From contig NZ_SLYP02000001.1 in the NCBI RefSeq assembly GCF_004341505.2, forward strand, positions 1,065,001-1,129,000: DNA of 64,000 nt. The letters are read 5' to 3'. The notes below the pieces were generated by a model that was given only the letters and a program-made list of their open reading frames with translations, did not search any database and was not told where the DNA came from. This document shows positions 56,682 through 64,000 of the stretch, piece by piece. Position 1 is the stretch's first letter; every line of letters starts with the position of its first letter. This stretch comes from Sphingomonas sp. JUb134 (GTDB lineage Bacteria; Pseudomonadota; Alphaproteobacteria; Sphingomonadales; Sphingomonadaceae). The position numbers and the translations under genes were made by a program.

Positions 56682-59534
56682 ATGACCGACGAACCGAACG
56701 CGAAGCGCGACTGGCGCGACACCGTCTTCCTGCCGAAGACCGACTTCCCGATGAAGGCGGGGCTTGCCGCCAAGGAGCCGGCGATCCTCGATCGCTGGGC
56801 GCGCATCGGGCTGTACGATCGCCTGCGCCGCGAGCGTGCCGGCCGCGAGCGGTTCATCCTCCACGACGGCCCGCCCTACGCCAACGGCGACATCCACATG
56901 GGCCATGCGATGAACAAGGTCCTGAAGGACATCATCGTCCGATCGCAGACGCTGATGGGCAAGGACGCGCCCTATGTGCCGGGCTGGGACTGCCACGGTC
57001 TTCCGATCGAGTGGAAGATAGAGGAGCAGTATCGTGCCAAGAAGCGGTCGAAGGACGAGGTCCCGCCGGCCGAGTTCCGGGCGGAATGCCGCGCCTATGC
57101 CGCGCATTGGGTCGACGTGCAGAAGGGCCAGTTCCAGCGGCTGGGCGTGCTCGGCGACTGGGAAGACCCGTACCTCACCATGAAGTTCGAGGCCGAGGCG
57201 ACGATCGCGGGCGAGCTGCTGAAGTTCGCCGAATCGGGCCAGCTCTATCGCGGCGCCAAGCCGGTGATGTGGAGCCCGGTGGAAAAGACCGCGCTCGCCG
57301 AGGCCGAGGTCGAGTATGAGGACATCACCTCGACCCAGATCGATGTTGCGTTCGAGATCGTCGAGGCGCCGAACGCGCCCGAGCTGGTCGGCGCGCATGC
57401 GGTGATCTGGACGACGACGCCGTGGACGATCCCGGTGAACCAGGCTTTGGCGTACGGGCCGGAGATTGAGTACGGCGCATACTGGATGGCTGGCGAGGAG
57501 CGCACCATTCTAGTGCTCATCGCGACGGCGCTGAAAGACGACTTCGAACGTCGTACAGGCCTGCGCAATGAAGACCGCGACGATAAGCCGCACTGGACCT
57601 TCAAAGGCTCCCAGCTCGCCGACGCCATCGTCCGCCACCCGATGCACGCGCTTGGCGGCTTCTTCGCAAAGCCCCGCCCGATGCTGCCGGGCGATTTCGT
57701 CACCACCGACGCAGGTACCGGCCTCGTCCACATGGCGCCGGACCATGGCGAGGACGACTTCGCGCTGTGCAAGGCCTATGGCATCGACCCCGTGTTCGCG
57801 GTCACCGGCGACGGCAAGTATCGCGACGACTGGGCCTGGCTCGGCGGCCAGGGCAGCGTCATCAACCCCAAGTTCACCGCCTCGGGCAACGGCGCCAAGC
57901 TGGAGGAAGGCCCGATCTGCCGCGGCCTGCGCGAAGCGGGCGCGCTGCTCGCCGCGTCGGACGACTTCCGCCACAGCTATCCGCATAGCTGGCGCTCCAA
58001 GGCCAAGGTGATCTTCCGCGCGACGCCGCAGTGGTTCATCCCAATGGACGCGGCGGCAGGCGACGCGGTGGAACAGGGCGCGGAAACCGCGTCCGGCAAC
58101 GGCGCAACCCTGCGTGAACTCGCCCTCGACGCGATCGAACAGACCCGCTTCGTGCCGGAAAAGGGCCGCAACCGCATCGCCTCCATGGTGTCGGGCCGCC
58201 CGGACTGGGTCATCAGCCGTCAGCGCGCCTGGGGCGTGCCGATCGCGCTCTACGTCCACCGCCAGACCGGCGCCTATCTGCGCGATCCGGCGGTGAACGC
58301 GCGCATCCTTGATGCCTTCCGTGCAGGGGGCGCCGATGCCTGGTTCCAGGCCGACCACCAGGCGCTGCTCGGCGCGGACTATCGCCTCGAGGACTATGAA
58401 GTCGTCACCGACATCCTCGACGTGTGGTTCGACTCGGGCTCGACCCACGCCTTCGTGGTCGAGGCGCGCTATGGCGCCGGCACCCGCGCGAACCTCTATC
58501 TCGAAGGGTCGGACCAGCATCGCGGCTGGTTCCAGTCGTCGCTGCTGGAAAGCTGCGGCACCCGCGGCCGCGCGCCCTATGAGGCGGTGCTGACCCACGG
58601 CTTCGCGCTCGACGGCAACGGCCGCAAGATGTCGAAGAGCCTGGGCAACGTCGTCGATCCGCTGAAGGTGATCGGCGAGTCGGGTGCGGACATCCTGCGC
58701 CTGTGGATCGCGCAGACCGACTATTTCGAGGACGTCCGCATCGGCAAGGAGGTGCTGGCGGGCACCGGCGACACCTATCGCAAGCTACGCAACACCTTCC
58801 GCTACCTGCTGGGCGCGCTCGATGGCTTCACCGACGAAGAGCGAGTCGCGGTGGCCGACATGCCCGAGCTGGAGCGCTACGTGCTCCACCTGCTCGGCAA
58901 GCTCGACGTCGAGCTGCGTGCCGCGGCCGAAGCGTACGAGTTCAACCGCTACGCGCGTGCGCTGACCGACTTCGCCAACGAGGATCTGTCGGCGTTCTTC
59001 TTCGATATCCGCAAGGATTCGCTCTACTGCGACGCCGCGGACGATCCCAAGCGTCGCGCCTATCGCACCGTGCTCGACCTGCTGTTCCACGCGCTGGTCC
59101 GCTACGCGGCGCCGATCCTGGCCTTCACCGCCGAGGAAGTGTGGCAGGCGCGCTTCCCCAGCGAGGACGGCTCGGTCCACCTGCTCGAATGGCCCGAACT
59201 GCCGCCGCTGCCTGCCGACGACGCGGTCTCGACCAACTGGGACGACGTCCGGCGCCTGCGCGAGCGGGTGACCGAGGCGATCGAGCCGCTTCGGCGCGAG
59301 AAAATCGTGCGCTCCAGCCTGGAGGCCGAAGTCACCGTTCCCGAACTGCCGCTTCCCGAGGACGCGCTCGCCGAGGCGTTCATCGTCGCTTCAGTGGCGA
59401 AGGGGGAGGGTGACAATGACGGCGTGGGCGTGGTCCGCACCCATCGCCACAAATGCGGTCGCTGCTGGCGCCACCTGCCGGAAGTTGCAGTGGACGATGC
59501 GCTGTGCCACCGCTGTACCGAGGTAGTATCCTGA
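56682..59534 (+). CDS. ileS: Isoleucyl-tRNA synthetase
   Basis: 950 aa class I synthetase. HIGH motif as HMGH in DGPPYANGDIHMGHAMNK, GWDCHGLPIEW, a CP1 editing domain with TTPWTIPVNQAL and TDAGTGLVHMAPDHGEDD, KMSKS in GRKMSKSLGNVVDPLKV, and a C-terminal zinc site (HKCGRCWRHLPEV, CHRCTE). Complete. The stop overlaps lspA by 1 nt (TGATG). Sits with lspA, a common bacterial arrangement. Confidence 0.98.
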   Translation: MTDEPNAKRDWRDTVFLPKTDFPMKAGLAAKEPAILDRWARIGLYDRLRRERAGRERFILHDGPPYANGDIHMGHAMNKVLKDIIVRSQTLMGKDAPYVPGWDCHGLPIEWKIEEQYRAKKRSKDEVPPAEFRAECRAYAAHWVDVQKGQFQRLGVLGDWEDPYLTMKFEAEATIAGELLKFAESGQLYRGAKPVMWSPVEKTALAEAEVEYEDITSTQIDVAFEIVEAPNAPELVGAHAVIWTTTPWTIPVNQALAYGPEIEYGAYWMAGEERTILVLIATALKDDFERRTGLRNEDRDDKPHWTFKGSQLADAIVRHPMHALGGFFAKPRPMLPGDFVTTDAGTGLVHMAPDHGEDDFALCKAYGIDPVFAVTGDGKYRDDWAWLGGQGSVINPKFTASGNGAKLEEGPICRGLREAGALLAASDDFRHSYPHSWRSKAKVIFRATPQWFIPMDAAAGDAVEQGAETASGNGATLRELALDAIEQTRFVPEKGRNRIASMVSGRPDWVISRQRAWGVPIALYVHRQTGAYLRDPAVNARILDAFRAGGADAWFQADHQALLGADYRLEDYEVVTDILDVWFDSGSTHAFVVEARYGAGTRANLYLEGSDQHRGWFQSSLLESCGTRGRAPYEAVLTHGFALDGNGRKMSKSLGNVVDPLKVIGESGADILRLWIAQTDYFEDVRIGKEVLAGTGDTYRKLRNTFRYLLGALDGFTDEERVAVADMPELERYVLHLLGKLDVELRAAAEAYEFNRYARALTDFANEDLSAFFFDIRKDSLYCDAADDPKRRAYRTVLDLLFHALVRYAAPILAFTAEEVWQARFPSEDGSVHLLEWPELPPLPADDAVSTNWDDVRRLRERVTEAIEPLRREKIVRSSLEAEVTVPELPLPEDALAEAFIVASVAKGEGDNDGVGVVRTHRHKCGRCWRHLPEVAVDDALCHRCTEVVS

Positions 59535-60049
59535 TGCAACGCACCCGCCTTCACGGCTTCCTGCTCGCAGGGCTGATCTTCATCGTCGACCAGGCGGTGA
59601 AGTTCGTCGTCACCGGTCCCTTGGGCGTGTCCCGGCCGGGCGACGAACGCATCCTGCTGCCGATCTTCGACCTGCGCTTCGTGCCCAACGTCGGCGTCTC
59701 CCTGGGCCTGTTGCCCGCCGACAGCAGCGTGATGCGCTGGCTGCTGGTGCTGCTCACCGCCGCGATCGCGAGCGGCGTCGCCTGGTGGATGCTGCGCGAA
59801 AAGAGCCGGCCGGACCTGTTCGCGCTCGGCCTGGTGCTGGGTGGAGCGCTCGGCAACATTCTGGACCGGGTGCGCTTCGGCTATGTGGTCGACTTCCTCG
59901 ACCTGCACTTCGGGACGTGGCGCCCGTTCCTGATCTTCAACGTCGCCGATGCCGCCATCACCATCGGCGTGCTGATCCTGCTTGTCCGCGCGGTGCTGGT
60001 GCGCGACAAGCCCGCCGAAACGCCCGCTGGGGAGAAGGTAAATGCGTAA
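59534..60049 (+). CDS. lspA: Lipoprotein signal peptidase
   Basis: Cleaves prolipoproteins after lipidation in the inner membrane. 171 aa, four membrane helices, catalytic Asp pair in GNILDRVRFGYVVDFLDLHF and FNVADAAITIG, and the VPNVGVSLGLL region. Starts in the ileS stop codon. Shares its 3' end with the following lipoprotein gene by 8 nt, fitting lipoprotein handling. Confidence 0.95.
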   Translation: MQRTRLHGFLLAGLIFIVDQAVKFVVTGPLGVSRPGDERILLPIFDLRFVPNVGVSLGLLPADSSVMRWLLVLLTAAIASGVAWWMLREKSRPDLFALGLVLGGALGNILDRVRFGYVVDFLDLHFGTWRPFLIFNVADAAITIGVLILLVRAVLVRDKPAETPAGEKVNA

Positions 60050-60449
60050 ACTTCATGCCGCCGCGAGCGTCGCGCTCGCCCTTGTTCTCGCGGGCTGCGG
60101 CTCGTCGGGGCTCAACCGCGCGCGTCCGGACGAGTTCGCGGTGGCGCGCCAGGCGCCGCTGGTGATCCCGCCCGACTATGCGCTGGTGCCGCCGCAGCCC
60201 GGCGCGCCGCGTCCGCAGGAAGTCGGTGCTTCGACTCAGGCGCTGCAGGCGATGTTCGGCGGCCAGGCGCAGCGTAGCGCGAGCGAGCGCGCGGCCCTAA
60301 CCCAGGCGGGCGGCAACGACGCGGCCGATGCCGGCATCCGCTCCGGCCTGGCCGATCCGGACACCGCCGTGGTGGACAAGGGCTCGACGACCCAGGACAT
60401 CATCGCGGCACCGGAAGGTGACGGTCAGGCAGCGCGCACCACGCCCTGA
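60042..60449 (+). CDS. DUF3035 lipoprotein
   Basis: 135 aa. Lipobox LVLAGCGSS; then RPDEFAVARQAPLVIPPDYA and LVPPQPGAPRPQEV, the conserved DUF3035 start, and DKGSTTQDIIAAPEGDGQ at the end. Unknown function; constantly found after lspA in sphingomonads, as I recall. Likely an outer-membrane or periplasmic lipoprotein. Confidence 0.88.
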   Translation: MRKLHAAASVALALVLAGCGSSGLNRARPDEFAVARQAPLVIPPDYALVPPQPGAPRPQEVGASTQALQAMFGGQAQRSASERAALTQAGGNDAADAGIRSGLADPDTAVVDKGSTTQDIIAAPEGDGQAARTTP

Positions 60450-60477
60450 TCCGGTAGCCACCGTTGGTGACATAAAA

Positions 60478-60510
60478 GGGCCGCGACGTGAGTCGCGGCC
60501 CTTCTTTTTT
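60478..60510. terminator. Bidirectional terminator after ileS-lspA-DUF3035
   Basis: Perfect 10-bp stem GGGCCGCGAC / GTCGCGGCCC with a GTGA loop and TTCTTTTTT after it; the opposite strand ends in TTTTA, serving the convergent porin gene. Confidence 0.93.
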
Positions 60511-60536
60511 GACCCGTCCTGGTGAGAGCTGAGCGA

Positions 60537-61349
60537 TCAGAAAGCAGCGGTCAGCGAAACCACCACGGTGCTCGCCGCGATCGGGCTGCCGTCCTTGGTC
60601 TTGGAAAAGCCGGAGCCCAGATACGCCGACTCGCGACGGGTGATGTCGGTGTCGACATAGGCCACGCCCAGCGTCAGCTGGTTCCAGGTGGCGTCCACCC
60701 CCAGCAGCCAGTCGAAATACTCACCCGTCGGCGACAGGCTGGTGCCGTTCGGGCCCAGGCCCGGGTTGCCGTTCGAATAGCCGATGTGCGCCTTGGCCGT
60801 CAGCGGCGTGTTGGGAATGCCGACGGTCCCGTCGCCAGACAGGTAGAGGTTGTCGTCGCGATCGCCATCGGGATGCGCCATGAAGTTGCCGAGCGAGGTC
60901 TGCTTGGGTGCGTAGAAGACGCCCGCCGTCAGGTTCGCCGGGCCGGCGGTGCCGGAGACCTTGCCATAGAGCTCGACTACGTCGGTCTCGTCCGCCCCAC
61001 CGGGGTAGGTGTACCAGGTGACGCCCACGTCATAGGCCGCGTTGCCGACCTCTCCCTTATAGCCGGCGACCAGGTCCAGCTCGATATTGGCCCCGCCAAA
61101 GGTGCCCCAGCCCGCAAGGTTGGAGCCCCAGGTGGCGATGTAGAACCCGCTCTCATGCGCGATGGTGATGCCACCCTGGAGCGCGACTTCCTTGTCGCTC
61201 TGCGAGACACCGCGGAAGCGATAGTCGGACGCGACGCTGGCGCTGCCGCTGACCGTGATCGGCTGGGGAGGGTCGGTTTCCTGCGCCCAGGCAGGCGCGA
61301 TGCTGCCGACAGCGGCGAAGATCGAAACAAGTATGTTGGAGAAGCGCAT
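60537..61349 (-). CDS. TorF family putative porin
   Basis: 270 aa with signal peptide RFSNILVSIFAAVGSIAPAWA and a beta-barrel pattern of alternating hydrophobic strands (ASDYRFRGVSQSDKEVALQG start, STVVVSLTAAF end with terminal Phe for Bam recognition). The FRGVSQS motif marks the TorF/TIGR02001 family, putative outer-membrane porins of unknown substrate. A 14-bp inverted repeat lies about 50-100 bp upstream. Confidence 0.9.
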   Translation of the reverse strand: MRFSNILVSIFAAVGSIAPAWAQETDPPQPITVSGSASVASDYRFRGVSQSDKEVALQGGITIAHESGFYIATWGSNLAGWGTFGGANIELDLVAGYKGEVGNAAYDVGVTWYTYPGGADETDVVELYGKVSGTAGPANLTAGVFYAPKQTSLGNFMAHPDGDRDDNLYLSGDGTVGIPNTPLTAKAHIGYSNGNPGLGPNGTSLSPTGEYFDWLLGVDATWNQLTLGVAYVDTDITRRESAYLGSGFSKTKDGSPIAASTVVVSLTAAF

Positions 61350-61400
61350 CGTGACCCCCTTGAGGTGATGGTTCTCCTCCTGCTTGCGCCCTGGGGTGTC

Positions 61401-61451
61401 GTCCGCACCCCCTGTGACGCGACACGAAGGTGCCGATCAGAGGGTGCGGAC
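61401..61451. repeat. Inverted repeat upstream of the porin gene
   Basis: GTCCGCACCCCCTG (61401-61414) and CAGAGGGTGCGGAC (61438-61451) pair with one mismatch around a 23-nt spacer, in the 168-bp gap before the TorF start on the minus strand. It may be an operator or leader hairpin. Confidence 0.5.
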
Positions 61452-61517
61452 ACAACGCTTGTTTCGTCAATGTCGCGTTTTGGGACCGGAATGTTGCGTT
61501 GCAGCAACAGGCAGTGA

Positions 61518-61979
61518 TCAGCGTAGTTCCAGGATCGCGTCCACTTCCACGACTGCACCGAGCGGAAGCACCGGGACACCGACCGCACTGCGCGCGTGCT
61601 TGCCGGCCTCGCCGAATACCGCGACCATCAACTCGGAGGCGCCGTTGGCGACCTTCGGCTGGTCCGTGAAGCTGCCCGCGCTGTTCACGAACACGCCGAG
61701 CTTCACCACCCGCGAAACGCGATCGAGGCTGCCCAGCGCCTTTTCAGCCTGGGCCAGCAGCATCAGGGCGCAGCGCCGCGCCGCTTCGACGCCATAGTCC
61801 AAATCCCGGTCCTCACCGAGCCGGCCGGTCATCAGCGCGCCGTCCAGGAACGGCAGCTGCCCGGAGATGTGGAGCAGCCCGCCGGCCTCGACCGCCGGCA
61901 CATAGGCGGCGACGGGCGCGGCCGCTTCAGGGAGGGTGAGGCCGAGTTCGGCCAGCTTCGCGGGGATGTCGGTTGCCAT
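61518..61979 (-). CDS. RidA family protein
   Basis: 153 aa. RidA proteins deaminate reactive enamine/imine intermediates. Long-form start LAELGLTLPEAAAPVAAYVP, GLLHISGQLPF, and the end GVPVLPLGAVVEVDAILEL. The arginine that binds substrate carboxylate in classic RidA is in HARSAVGV. ATG 61979 fits the family; ATG 61991 (adding MTHA) is possible. 32 bp after the HAD gene. Confidence 0.88.
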   Translation of the reverse strand: MATDIPAKLAELGLTLPEAAAPVAAYVPAVEAGGLLHISGQLPFLDGALMTGRLGEDRDLDYGVEAARRCALMLLAQAEKALGSLDRVSRVVKLGVFVNSAGSFTDQPKVANGASELMVAVFGEAGKHARSAVGVPVLPLGAVVEVDAILELR

Positions 61980-62011
61980 GGCGTGGGTCATCCCGCGGGG
62001 CCGGGCGGGGG

Positions 62012-62638
62012 TCAAGCCTCCGCCGGCGATCCCGCGTCGAAGCGTGCCGTGATCCACGCCGCGGCGTCCCGCCAGTCGTCGATCCGGGCGTGCGCAGCCG
62101 GGGCAGGGGGCACGTGCGGGGCAAGGCTGGGCTCCGACACCATGTGCAGCCGGTGGACGCCCGGGGCATGCTGCGCGACCGAATCATGGTGTGTCGGCAG
62201 GTCGTCGACGAAGACCGTGACCGGGCTGCCGTGCTCCGCCACCAGTCGCGCCACCGGCTCGCCCTTCGGCCCCTGGTTGCATTCGACACGGTGGACGATG
62301 CCATGGGTGGAGAGCTGGGTGATCCGCGACTCGCGGCAATGATCGCGCAGGTTGGTGAGGATGACGATCTCCGCGCGCTGCCCGAGCGCCTCCAGCGCCT
62401 CCGCAGCGTGCGGCACCAGGGTCTGGCGGTCCATCTCGGCGGGGAAGAAGCCGTCGATCAGCGACCACATCCGCTCCCGCGTGACGAGTTCGCCGTCCGC
62501 GCGGTGGCGCATCGCCTTTTCGAAGCTGCCCTCCGCCAGCTGCAGGTCAATGTCGTGGTCGGTGTCGAGCCAGTCCCGGAAGTGACGCACCATGTGGAGC
62601 AGCACTTCGTCGCAGTCGCAGATCAGCAATCGCTTCAT
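62012..62638 (-). CDS. HAD-like hydrolase
   Basis: 208 aa. HAD motif I CDCDEVLLHM (Asp8, Asp10), motif II ILTNL, a conserved Lys in NQGPKGEPVARLV and motif IV VFVDDLPTHHDS. Unusual Cys-rich and acidic motif I start; the substrate is unknown. The start overlaps the DUF3572 stop by 4 nt (ATGA), so the two are coupled. Confidence 0.8.
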   Translation of the reverse strand: MKRLLICDCDEVLLHMVRHFRDWLDTDHDIDLQLAEGSFEKAMRHRADGELVTRERMWSLIDGFFPAEMDRQTLVPHAAEALEALGQRAEIVILTNLRDHCRESRITQLSTHGIVHRVECNQGPKGEPVARLVAEHGSPVTVFVDDLPTHHDSVAQHAPGVHRLHMVSEPSLAPHVPPAPAAHARIDDWRDAAAWITARFDAGSPAEA

Positions 62639-62910
62639 GGTCGCTCCAGCACGCGCCTCGCGCGGGTCAGTTCCTCGGGCCCCACCTGCAAGCTCTCGGC
62701 ACAGGCGATCAGGTCGGGTTCGTGATTCTCGAGATAGCCGATCACCGCCGCCAGAAAGGCAGGGGTGTCGGCCCGCGCCCGCAGGACGTCCGGCGTGATC
62801 CCCGTCACGTCCAGGAAGCGACGCGCCCGCTCCGGATCGGCCAGCACCCAGCTCAGCGCGCCGAGCGACAGCGTCGCCGCCGCTTCGGCGTTTGTCTCAT
62901 GGGGCGCCAT
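62635..62910 (-). CDS. DUF3572 family protein
   Basis: 91 aa, all-helical: LSLGALSWVLADPERARRFL then DVTGITPDVLRARADTPAFL and ELTRARRVLE, the DUF3572 pattern. Function unknown; commonly beside divK in alphaproteobacteria, as here, divergent across 38 bp. Confidence 0.88.
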   Translation of the reverse strand: MAPHETNAEAAATLSLGALSWVLADPERARRFLDVTGITPDVLRARADTPAFLAAVIGYLENHEPDLIACAESLQVGPEELTRARRVLERP

Positions 62911-62948
62911 GCCGTAGTACCTCGGGGATCAACAATCGGGTCTTGGAC

Positions 62949-63353
62949 GTGACAAAAAGGGTACTCGTTGTCGAGGACAACGAACTCAATCTGAAGCTGT
63001 TTTGCGACCTGCTGCGGGCGCACGGGTTCGTGACCGAGCCGGTGCGCGACGGACGTGAAGCGGTGGCGCGCGCGCGCGTCTTCGCGCCGGACCTGATCAT
63101 CACCGACATCCAGCTGCCGCACATGACGGGCCTGGAGCTGATCGGGCGCCTGAAGCTGGACGCGAAGCTGCGCAACATCCCGATCATGGCGGTGACCGCC
63201 TATGTGGGGCGCGAGGACGAAGAGCGTATCCGCGCGGCGGGCGCGAACGCGTATGTCACCAAGCCGATTTCGGTGGTGCGCTTCGTCGGGGAGGTGCGGG
63301 CACTGCTGCCGCGTCAGGCCGACGAATCGGCGGACGCGGCGCTGGCCGGCTGA
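62949..63353 (+). CDS. divK: Single-domain response regulator, DivK
   Basis: 134-aa receiver with no output domain: acidic pair Glu9-Asp10 (VLVVEDNELNLKLF), phospho-acceptor Asp53 (DLIITDIQLPHMTGLELIG), Thr in MAVTAYVGREDEERI and Lys in YVTKPISV. DivK relays signals to DivL/PleC and the CckA-CtrA pathway that controls cell cycle and polarity. GTG 62949 gives the family start (TKRVLVVEDNE); TTG 62943 is an alternative. Convergent with rpmG. Confidence 0.94.
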   Translation: MTKRVLVVEDNELNLKLFCDLLRAHGFVTEPVRDGREAVARARVFAPDLIITDIQLPHMTGLELIGRLKLDAKLRNIPIMAVTAYVGREDEERIRAAGANAYVTKPISVVRFVGEVRALLPRQADESADAALAG

Positions 63354-63355
63354 GA

Positions 63356-63377
63356 CCGCTCCGCTGGCGCGGAGCGG
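63356..63377. terminator. Hairpin between convergent divK and rpmG
   Basis: Perfect 9-bp stem CCGCTCCGC / GCGGAGCGG with a 4-nt loop, in the 31-bp gap. It can serve both genes; no T-tract. Confidence 0.55.
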
Positions 63378-63384
63378 CAACCGA

Positions 63385-63552
63385 TTACTTGATCTTGGCT
63401 TCCTTGAACTCGACGTGCTTGCGCACGATCGGGTCGTACTTGCGGAAGCTGAACTTCTCGGTCTGCGTGCGCGGGTTCTTCTTGGTGACATAGAAGAAGC
63501 CGGTGTCGGCCGTGCTGACGAGCTTGATCTTGACGGTGGTCGGCTTTGCCAT
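63385..63552 (-). CDS. rpmG: 50S ribosomal protein L33
   Basis: 55 aa, [20 protein letters not shown] then [20 protein letters not shown] and VEFKEAKIK: the zinc-free L33 form (no CxxC pair). The ATG 63552 start is the family start; the frame stays open upstream. About 216 bp upstream to the next gene, with no clear promoter seen. Confidence 0.97.
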   Translation of the reverse strand: MAKPTTVKIKLVSTADTGFFYVTKKNPRTQTEKFSFRKYDPIVRKHVEFKEAKIK

Positions 63553-63768
63553 GACCCTGAAATCCTTCGGTTCGCGGTACCGGACAGCGTTGAAAAACAA
63601 AAAGCGGCGCGCGCAAATCGCGGCCGCCCACAGGCTGGGCCGCATGCGTCACCTGCCCGCGGTTGTCAAGGCAAACACGCTGCTTGCCTGCTCCACCCTT
63701 GCTGTTTCATCGTTCCTTCACGTGAGGATGGCACCATCCCGCGGCAAGCCAAGGAGAGGGCCCAAGCG

Positions 63769-64000
63769 ATGATCGAGGCAGTTGTAGGCGCCCCCGTGGA
63801 GTTCGAAAGCGGTCTTGCCGCGCTGCGCCGCGCCAGCGGCCGCGGGCCGGTGCGGCACCTGGCGGCAGAGGTCGAGGGGATTCGCCGCCTGGCGGCGGCG
63901 CAGGGGCTCGTCGCGGCGGCGCCGGTGATCCGGGCGATCGACTCGGCGCTGGCGCGCGGCGAGCGCGGTGCGTTGTTGCAGGGGCTCGTCGTCATCCTCG
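63769..64000 (+). CDS. Unrecognised protein, N-terminal part (cut by window end)
   Basis: Open from ATG 63769 to the right edge (77 codons, no stop). AAGGAGAGGG lies upstream. Sequence MIEAVVGAPVEFESGLAALR then an alanine- and arginine-rich amphipathic stretch, probably helical. No family recognised, and the remainder lies outside the window. Confidence 0.5.
   Translation, partial: MIEAVVGAPVEFESGLAALRRASGRGPVRHLAAEVEGIRRLAAAQGLVAAAPVIRAIDSALARGERGALLQGLVVIL

Noticed and set aside
61479..61517. Sigma-54 promoter before the TorF porin
   Set aside because: No TGGCAC-N5-TTGC match on inspection; only a short palindrome GTTGCAGCAAC near the RidA stop.
1..64000. CRISPR array, prophage or insertion sequence
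   Set aside because: No regularly spaced direct repeats, no phage structural genes or integrase, and no DDE transposase were seen; the only mobile-like unit is the GIY-YIG module.

Overview
The window is GC-rich DNA from an alphaproteobacterium, almost certainly a sphingomonad (Sphingomonas or a close relative). The evidence is a DivK/DUF3572 pair next to rpmG, an lspA-DUF3035 lipoprotein pair, a TorF-type porin, sphingomonad-style CxxC/CxxC small proteins, near-perfect EcfG-type general-stress promoters (GGAAC-N16/17-CGTT), and the REP-like repeats typical of that family. All assignments come from reading the sequence; no database search was run.

Layout. 1-147 is the tail of an Lrp/AsnC regulator, followed by a repeat-rich gap. 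432-22498 (minus strand) is a large alpha-glucan/trehalose operon: glgE, treS-maltokinase, glgB, glgX, treZ, malQ, treY, glgP, glgC, glgA. Most junctions are 4-nt stop/start overlaps. It combines the ADP-glucose route (GlgC-GlgA), the maltose-1-phosphate route (TreS-kinase, GlgE), branching (GlgB), breakdown (GlgP, GlgX, MalQ) and conversion of glucan to trehalose (TreY, TreZ). Stress-type genes follow (DUF2934, an SDR dehydrogenase, DUF6496, a possible 2H phosphoesterase). EcfG-like promoters precede glgE, the SDR gene, a small zinc-ribbon gene and, more weakly, glgC and the 2H gene, which points to general-stress control of storage and osmoprotectant metabolism.

25287-34283 carries glpX, a CPBP protease-like membrane protein, a CocE/NonD hydrolase and a PaoABC-type molybdenum aldehyde oxidase with its XdhC and MocA-type maturation factors. 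34252-39104 (minus) is a MacAB/TolC-like tripartite efflux operon. 39242-47143 holds a POT peptide transporter, nitroreductase, YtrA-type GntR regulator, zinc-ribbon protein, Sua5, MsrA, GalE, a PAP2 phosphatase, tRNA-Lys(TTT), FolK and a type-5 uracil-DNA glycosylase. 47154-52401 holds the agmatine-to-putrescine genes aguA and aguB, an S9 peptidase, rpsD and a chorismate mutase.

52403-53524 is the most unusual part: a catalytically intact GIY-YIG nuclease module lies between inverted REP-like repeats and reads in frame into a TrmJ/SpoU-type RNA methyltransferase. After it come nrdR, a 55-aa membrane protein, glyA and rpiB (minus), then a lipoprotein, ileS, lspA and a DUF3035 lipoprotein (plus), a TorF porin, RidA, a HAD-like protein, DUF3572, divK, rpmG and the start of an unrecognised gene at the right edge.
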